A stretch of 64,000 nt of DNA, taken from assembly GCF_032854445.1 (NCBI RefSeq), contig NC_088306.1, positions 25,577,764-25,641,763 of the forward strand, in the 5' to 3' direction. The DNA comes from Liolophura sinensis. Lineage: Eukaryota; Mollusca; Polyplacophora; Chitonida; Chitonidae. The notes beneath the pieces are model-generated. The model saw only the letters and a program-made list of their open reading frames with translations, searched no databases and was not told where the DNA came from. A program made the position numbers and the translations under genes. Position 1 is the first letter of the stretch, and each line of letters opens with the position of its first letter. Shown in pieces: positions 57,505 to 64,000 of the stretch.

Positions 57505-60500
57505 AACTTGAACTGTTGTTAAATGAAAGAAGAGAACACAAATTAATATTGTTACAAAATATTGAAATATACATATAGATCTATCCAGTATGTCTTACAG
57601 ATCATTGACAACCAGTAGGTATTACAGGGTTAAAGATGCAGCTGTAGATTCAGTATTACGGCATTTGTTGTCGTAACTCCTGTTTGTTAGCAGTGTCTAC
57701 TCGTACATTCACGAGGAGTTAATTACCAGACGAACATATTGCAGGTCCGACAAACACTTGACAGCAGGACTGTATGATGCCAATTTGCTGAGATCAAATG
57801 TTCCTTTCCCAGTTCATTAACATTGCTAACATTGCACTGTGGACATTGCACTAATACAATCAGTTTTGGACGTAGTGATGACAGGGATGAAAAAAAAAAA
57901 ATTAGTACCTAACGATAGTTGCGACAGCAGGTGAATTATCACTTATTTTTAATACAAACGGTAAAATTTTAACTCAAAACTCCCCTATTGCTATCCACTG
58001 ATAAACAGTTCGAATACTGTGGCTGTATATGTTCAAGTTAACAGGGTATTATACATGGTACCGCTACCCATGTTGTACAATACAAAAAACATGTTAGATT
58101 TCACTATTGTTTTGTTTCATATAGCCCTGCTGCTAAAAATTCAAAAATTTTCATGTTTTGGGGGATTTTTTTTTGTTCACCTAATATGTATGACATGCTC
58201 ACTGTTCCTTGATATGTCACACAATGACATAATCTAATCATTTGTTAGATGACCCTAGGTATAGTTCTTACGTGTAGTTTTATCATTGTGGTTTTTTTCA
58301 CTTTCGCTGTAATGTGTCTGTAGTGAATTTTCGACTGAAATACATAGACCCTCACTTCAAATCTGTAGAGTTAAGGTTATGCTCTCAGTATGACACAAAA
58401 TTTTGAGAAGCTTGAGAAAAAAAAAACAATCATTACAACAGAGACTGACCCCACCAGAAAATGGGATGTTTAGCGTCATTTTGTGGTTTTGTGGAAACTG
58501 GTTTCAATTGGAGTGAACTTATGTACCTGTACACACTGATGAGACAGTATAAACATGATTGGAAAAATGACATTTATGCAGTTTATTTGCATGTTTTTTG
58601 CCTTATAACTCAATACATGGCTGGAATCAGTGGACTATAGTATGATGGGAAAGGAATTGCTTTCAGATTTGAATTAATTTTTATAATCTAGAAGATCTAA
58701 TTAACACCTATTTTTTCTTTAAATAAACCAAACAGTATTAATGAAGAGCAGAACGTGACCTAATTTAATGATGTTTAATTTTAGTAAGTTTGGATTGTAA
58801 AGATTTAATGTTGTTGTTGTTTCGTCCATACAAAAATCTGTGATAAAAATAATAAAACAATGCTCTGAGCAAGGAGGCTTTATGTTAAGTATTACAAATG
58901 AATGATAGAGTGGAACACGCTAAGTTGATTTTTGTGAGGAAAAATAAACAGAGAGTATTCTATATCATTGTGATTTTTGCAGAAGAAAGCCTTCAATCTA
59001 ATTTTGATATATATTTGTTTATTTCATGTTTTATTTTTTTTTTGTGTATGTGTATCATTGTTAATAACATTTAGGCAATTACATTTTGCAAACCATGTGT
59101 CATTGTTGTTACAACATTGGATATTATATGAAAGCATTGATTTAGTCCAACACTAACACAGAACTGCACGTGGTTATCCCCCCTTAGTATGACCTTAGAC
59201 AGAGCTATCTCCCTTTAATCTGTTCCACTAACAATAGTTCCGTATTTGAACAATGATATTGAATCATGGGTTTCATCATTTTACTGCTTTTATGGTAATA
59301 ATATATTGGTAATTATCAAAGACAGTGAGAGTTGATATTTCAAAATATGCTTATAACTTCAGATTATGGAACAAAAAATTTTGTGGAGAGAAATAAGCAT
59401 ATCTTTATCGGCTTTGTGGAAGTGTCAGCAAAAAAAGATTAGATTTGAAAAAAAATTCCATGCCAAATTACTTTTCTGCATTTAAGCATATTGTAACATT
59501 GCATGCAAGGTTTGTGCTTTTGGTTGATTGTATGCGGTTGCCTTACTATATGTGTATGTAGAGCATCAAAATGAAACTATCATAATTATAATAGTAGACC
59601 AGTATAATTACCAATCGTGTATATTATATCAATTTTCTCTTTTTTGTGTGTTTTTTGTTGGTAATTCCATGAGCTTTTTAATACAAAGCTAATAAAGAAA
59701 ATAAATAACTTGCCAAGTATTGAGCAGAAACCCAACTAAGTTACTGGTGGGCTAGGCTAGAGGCTTGGCTCACAGCCAGAACTCCAGTATTAATAACAAG
59801 AATAACCTTAGTGATTCACTGGTATACAAGCCATCAGTGTCTTTGTCATGCTCAATTATGTTTTCAAAAAAGCTATGCTATGTTTACACGATAATTACAT
59901 AATGATTACACAATAATTACACATGTATTTGTGATTCCATCATAAATAAACTTGTAAAAACAAATGTAATTATTTTGTCCTGTGTCCAGTTTTTTTTTTT
60001 CTCTTTTTTCATATAAATTTTTCATACATGTACAAAATGTGGCTTTAATAGATTATGTACGACCAAAAATGTTAGCCAAAACATAATTTACGTAAAATAT
60101 TTAAAAAATAGATATGTTGATTTTAATCACAGATCATGGACACATGGTTAGGGTGCTTGGTTTTCAATAGCTGGGTCATACGTGGTGTGGGTTCAATCCC
60201 ACTCCCGGACAAGTAATTTTTGAAAGTCCCTGTGCTGTCTTTCTTTGTTCTCACTTAATTGTTTTTATTCAGCAAAATCTGATGCAGTTGTCTTTTCGAA
60301 ATTTCTGTTTTTATTTACAAATTTATGAATTTTTTTCCCATGTGGCCTGTGTGTTGGATAATAGAAACAAGTAGTTCAACCTGGGGCTAATTAATTGCCC
60401 TGTCTCTACATCGACTGAATCAATATATAGCTTTAAGGCTAATATAATCTGATCTACATAAGACATTTGACTTAACAGTCAAGTCACTTTTCCAAGTCAT

Positions 60501-60602
60501 GACACGCCAAAGATTATGACATTTCCAAAAACATGTATACCAAATTGATGTTTAATAATAATAAATTGACATTTCACACTTGCTAGATTGGCCCATATAA
60601 GT
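57505..60602. other. 3' UTR and downstream non-coding sequence
   Basis: Polyadenylation-type AATAAA occurs at several places (for example near 58849, 58940 and 59690), but the end of the transcript cannot be fixed. A tRNA-like segment with a B-box (gtgtgggttcaatcccac) lies near 60140-60210 and may be another SINE head. Confidence 0.4.
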
Positions 60603-60835
60603 CTGGGGCCCTGACTGGCTCAGACGATTAAACCACCGGTTCCCTGTAACTATCAGGTGCAGGACCAAAGAGAAGGTTCCGTCTGAAGATTTGTCAGGTA
60701 TAGCTAGCAAATGGTTGTGTGTGAGTTCTCCGGGCAATTCTGGCCTCCTCCTCCACCCATGAACATGAATTCCTTTGTATGGATGGAAATTCTTGAGTAC
60801 CGCATTGAACACTTATCACTGAATCAGTCAATCAG
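60603..60835 (+). mobile_element. SINE-4 (single copy in window)
   Basis: A tRNA-like head (ggggccctgactggctcagacgattaaacc...caggtgcaggacc), an unrelated centre, and the same tail module as the other families (ggaaattcttgagtaccgcattgaacac), followed by (atca/gtca)n. Similar atcaatcaatcagtcaatc occurs at 131-149, possibly another tail. Confidence 0.6.
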
Positions 60836-60854
60836 TCTTGGACCCTTAATTATT

Positions 60855-60979
60855 TGTTTGTTTTATTGGTGTTTTACGCCGTACTCAACAATATTTCACT
60901 TATACGACTGTGGCCAGCATTATGATAGGGGGGAAACCCATGACCATCTGCAGGTTGCTGCCAGACAGACCTTCAGTGA
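60855..60979 (-). mobile_element. SINE-1 copy, 5'-truncated
   Basis: The tail, gtggccagcattatgat and the cccatgaccatctgcagg part are present. It abuts the SINE-2 at 60999. Confidence 0.8.
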
Positions 60980-60998
60980 TCAAGCTGCCTAATGAGTT

Positions 60999-61339
60999 GG
61001 TAGAGCGTCCGCTTCGGGACCGGTAGATCTAGGATCAATCCTTGATCGAGTCACACCTAAGACTTTAAAAGAGGAAGTTGTAACTTCCTCGCTTGACGTT
61101 CAGCATGAAGGGGATAGTGCAACGACTGGTTGACCCGTATCAGTATAATGGCTCAGGCGGGGCGGCTTACTTGCCTTCAGTAAGTCATCTCAGTGAAGCA
61201 GCACTAAATAAAAGAGCGGTGGAAATCCGTCCTGCAACAAGGAGGCACATTACACGTACATGCACCCTAATGATTCCTTCGTCGTCATATGACTGAAAAA
61301 TTGTTGAGTACGACGTTAAACCCCAAGCACTCACTCACT
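60999..61339 (+). mobile_element. SINE-2 copy with 18-bp duplication
   Basis: caagctgcctaatgagtt flanks it at 60981-60998 and 61340-61357. It starts ggtagagcgtccgc, so the first bases of the tRNA head are lost. The tail reads gactgaaaaattgttgagtacgacgttaaaccccaagcactcactcactc. Confidence 0.93.
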
Positions 61340-61357
61340 CAAGCTGCCTAATGAGTT

Positions 61358-62100
61358 TGCCAAAGAATGTTATCATGCATAACTCTTTATGTCCATCAAT
61401 GAGGTTGCTCGTTCCAATCCAGTTATCACAGGTTTAGCTGCAGTTTTACATGCGGAAAAGGTGAGGTACAGCAGTTCCCTAAACCAATTTACCATTTGCA
61501 AAATTGACCACTGCGATGCAAGTGAAATATACATTGTAAAAATGCCAAACAAAAAATACATACATAAATAAATAAATTGGAAGATATAAAGTGGTTTGCC
61601 ATTTCCCCAGTCTGATCTGGTCAAGTCACTACATATACCTATACTGTTTTATCGCTATAAACAAATATCTACTAACTCTCAGTATGTCCAATGTTTTGTC
61701 TCTCCTCAGTTCTTTGGTCACTCATTGGTGTATTTTCAATGGCACTGAGGTTTGAGCTCTCCAACCAAAGGCTGGTCATCAGACAGGCCGTTATTCTGCA
61801 TAGCAGTATATTTAGTCTATGTTATCTTTCCGTCACTATACTCAACCACAGCAACATATAGACAACCTGCTCTGCAAACTTAATGCAGGCAAATTCTAAG
61901 GCAAGAACTCTAACTCCCGCCCACTCAAACACCGACAACTTGATACTAGCCCCCACCATTGGATAAATGTGAACGTCATCAAGGCGGTCACTTTGAACTA
62001 GACATCTGATTCCCTTGCATCACTGAGTGAAAACTATTGCTACTGGGTACGGTGGTTAGTATAGGTGAGAAAGGGTGGCTCATATACGCACCGCTATATG
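61358..62100. other. Non-coding stretch, with an old SINE-like piece
   Basis: About 61400-61580 has gaggttgctcgttccaatccag (B-box-like) and an (ataca/aaat)n end, so an old SINE is possible. No gene found. Confidence 0.3.
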
Positions 62101-62102
62101 TA

Positions 62103-62320
62103 GGGTAGAAGACTTCCTCAACATTTTCACATATGAAAGAGCAACTTTTGGCGCAATTTATGCACATTTATAATTATATTTTGGAGACAGAAACTGTATT
62201 GGTTGGAGTGGTCAGTTTCACAAAAATTATAATTTTATCACTCAATACAGAATAATGCATTCAGAATGTGCTTGAAGAAACATCTTGCAAACATGTGAAA
62301 AGGTTACAGAATTACAGCAC
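62103..62320 (-). mobile_element. MITE-A copy, TA-flanked
   Basis: It is the reverse of the copies at 63271 and 63662, sharing ttgctctttcatatgtgaaaatgttgagg and aattctgtaaccttttcacatg. The ends are inverted, and TA lies on both sides (62101-62102, 62321-62322), as expected of Tc1/mariner-type MITEs. Confidence 0.78.
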
Positions 62321-62322
62321 TA

Positions 62323-63270
62323 CAATGTATAGGGTAGCTGATATATGCATGCCTATATAGAGGATAGCTGGGAGCATAAGCATGTCTTCTGATTTAGCAA
62401 GTGACAAGTTAAAATTGGAAGAGGATACCAGATTTGTCTTCAGTTATATTTTAGACAGTTTCTCACCCCTATTCCTTGTCTTTGAACTGCTGTTGAACAA
62501 GTGCCTTGGCTGACAAGTCATTAAACAGCAGTGAAGTGAAGAGCTTAATCAACAAGTTTTATTCATGATTTTCATTCAGCATTTCCATTTTGAATGACGG
62601 GCATTCCTGTGAACCCATTTTATGTCTCTCATTCATATCAGTCATGTTTTTCAGAAAGGTCATTTTTAGCGACCAATTAAACCCAAGTATATCAGTATTT
62701 CAGTCCATTAAAAAACATCTTAATGAAGAAGAAGTTCCTTAGACTTTAAAAATAAACTACACTTTTTGGTATGAGTGAAAAGAAAGAAAATATCATAACT
62801 GACAAATATGTGATGAAATTTATTGGGTTTTGGTAAACAAATATAAAATCCACATATTCTCTAGTTTTATCACAAAAATTGTAAACACTATCAACTATCT
62901 AACATGACCACATTGAGTGTGTATCCTGCTTCACTTAAAATATCACATCTTTTAAAATCACATCAGAGGTCAACAGTGCTATCCAACATAGGCAACATGG
63001 CAAGCCTCACCAATTAATTATGCAAACACAATTTCTTTTCTCAAAAAACTCGATCAAAGTCAATGCAAAATTAGCAGAAGCATCCTGTGTGTGAATGCAG
63101 CATGAAATGCATTCTGTGCTTTTGTCAATCAAAATTTGTCAAATGCCCCAATTATGTGGAAAATATGTCATGAATTCTAAGTACAAAGGATAACCATACC
63201 TGAATCAATTTTATTACAGGTAAACCAAAATGCAGTTCTCGGTATTGATACAAGTACATTGTATACATGA
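62323..63270. other. Non-coding stretch between MITE-A copies
   Basis: No coding frame or further repeat found. Confidence 0.3.
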
Positions 63271-63487
63271 CTGTAATTCTTCAACCTTTTCACATGTTTA
63301 CATGGTGTTTATTTAAACACATTCTGAAGGGATTAATTTATGTAGACTGGGAAAATTATACTTTTGTCAAGCCTTCCAACTGGCCCATCCAACCAGTGTA
63401 GTTTTGCCATCAAAATCAAATTAAAAATGTGTATAAATTGCACTTTAAAGTTGCTGTTTGATACATGAAAAGGTTAAGGAAACCGGG
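63271..63487 (+). mobile_element. MITE-A copy
   Basis: Starts ctgtaattcttcaacctttt and ends acatgaaaaggttaagg...ccggg, about 217 bp, with an inner sequence like the other copies (agtgtagttttg.c, aaaattatactttt). TA follows the right end. Confidence 0.78.
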
Positions 63488-63661
63488 TAGCCCGCGTCCT
63501 CTATCCACCATTTATACACTTCATCGGACATCAATCATCTTTCATCATGGCTAACTATAAAAATATGGCTTACCAGGCTTAAAATATAACATGGAAAGAA
63601 TCTTGACCTCACTGTAGTAGTATTTATAATTTATTAAATCTAACAAATATACGTGAGCATA

Positions 63662-63884
63662 CTGTAATTCTTCAACCTTTTCGCATGTTTGCAACATGTT
63701 TATTCAAGCATATGGTATTTTGAAGGCATTATTCTCTGTAGATTGATGAAATTATACTTTTTGTGAAGCCCTGAAAATTGGCCAATCAAACCAATGTAGT
63801 TTTGTCTCCAAAATATAATCATAAACATGCATAAACTGCACTGAAAGTTGCTCTTTGATATGTGAACAGGTTGAGGAATTAGGG
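63662..63884 (+). mobile_element. MITE-A copy, TA-flanked
   Basis: Ends ctgtaattcttcaacctttt and aacaggttgaggaattaggg, inverted complements over about 20 bases, with TA at 63660-63661 and 63885-63886, about 223 bp. No protein is encoded, so it would have moved with a transposase from elsewhere. Confidence 0.8.
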
Positions 63885-64000
63885 TAATTATAAAGAATTT
63901 TAGAATGACAATTATACATAACATTTTTAGATTTTAAATATCACATTTAAATGAGAAGTGATAATCAGTATGAATACCATACACATTAAAATTTTTTACA

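Overview
The window is metazoan nuclear DNA, A+T-rich, with long introns, few coding exons and many short interspersed elements. It is most likely from a mollusc or another lophotrochozoan. That placement is an inference from the style of the tRNA-headed SINEs, the secreted GH26 mannanase gene with an intron, and a CFAP97D2-type cilia gene. No search was possible, so no species is named.

Five host gene models are supported. (1) 167-1291 (+): the last two coding exons of an unrecognised lysine-rich coiled-coil protein. (2) 14735-21821 (+): a predicted N-myristoylated protein with a ParB/sulfiredoxin-like fold. Its two exons flank a 6.5-kb intron holding a dead DIRS-like retrotransposon. (3) 26400-28308 (-): a two-exon secreted GH26 beta-mannanase of 402 aa with both catalytic glutamates. 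(4) 38009-43129 (+): a six-exon secreted protein of 314 aa. I align it by eye to an HEFAH-type metallopeptidase-like family, but the zinc ligands are gone. (5) 49493-57504 (+): a five-exon cilia gene of the CFAP97D2/Hemingway type, 207 aa, with a candidate RFX X-box about 160 bp upstream of the ATG.

The rest is dominated by mobile DNA. There is a 3.8-kb Ty3/gypsy element with intact 149-bp LTRs, PBS, PPT and 5-bp TSD but no RT core, and a DIRS-like tyrosine-recombinase element with a stop codon in place of the RT active-site Tyr. There are four tRNA-headed SINE families that share one 3' tail module, and at least two MITE families. Several minisatellites are present, including a 125-bp satellite built from a SINE segment and a roughly 1.1-kb array whose units each carry an E-box palindrome.

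The most unusual feature is that three of the five host genes carry a tandem duplication made of the 3' end of an exon plus its splice donor: 80 bp x3, about 120 bp x2 (diverged), and 121 bp x13. In each case only the first donor keeps the reading frame, and reading past it soon meets a stop. The 13-copy array in the CFAP97D2-like gene is the most striking case.
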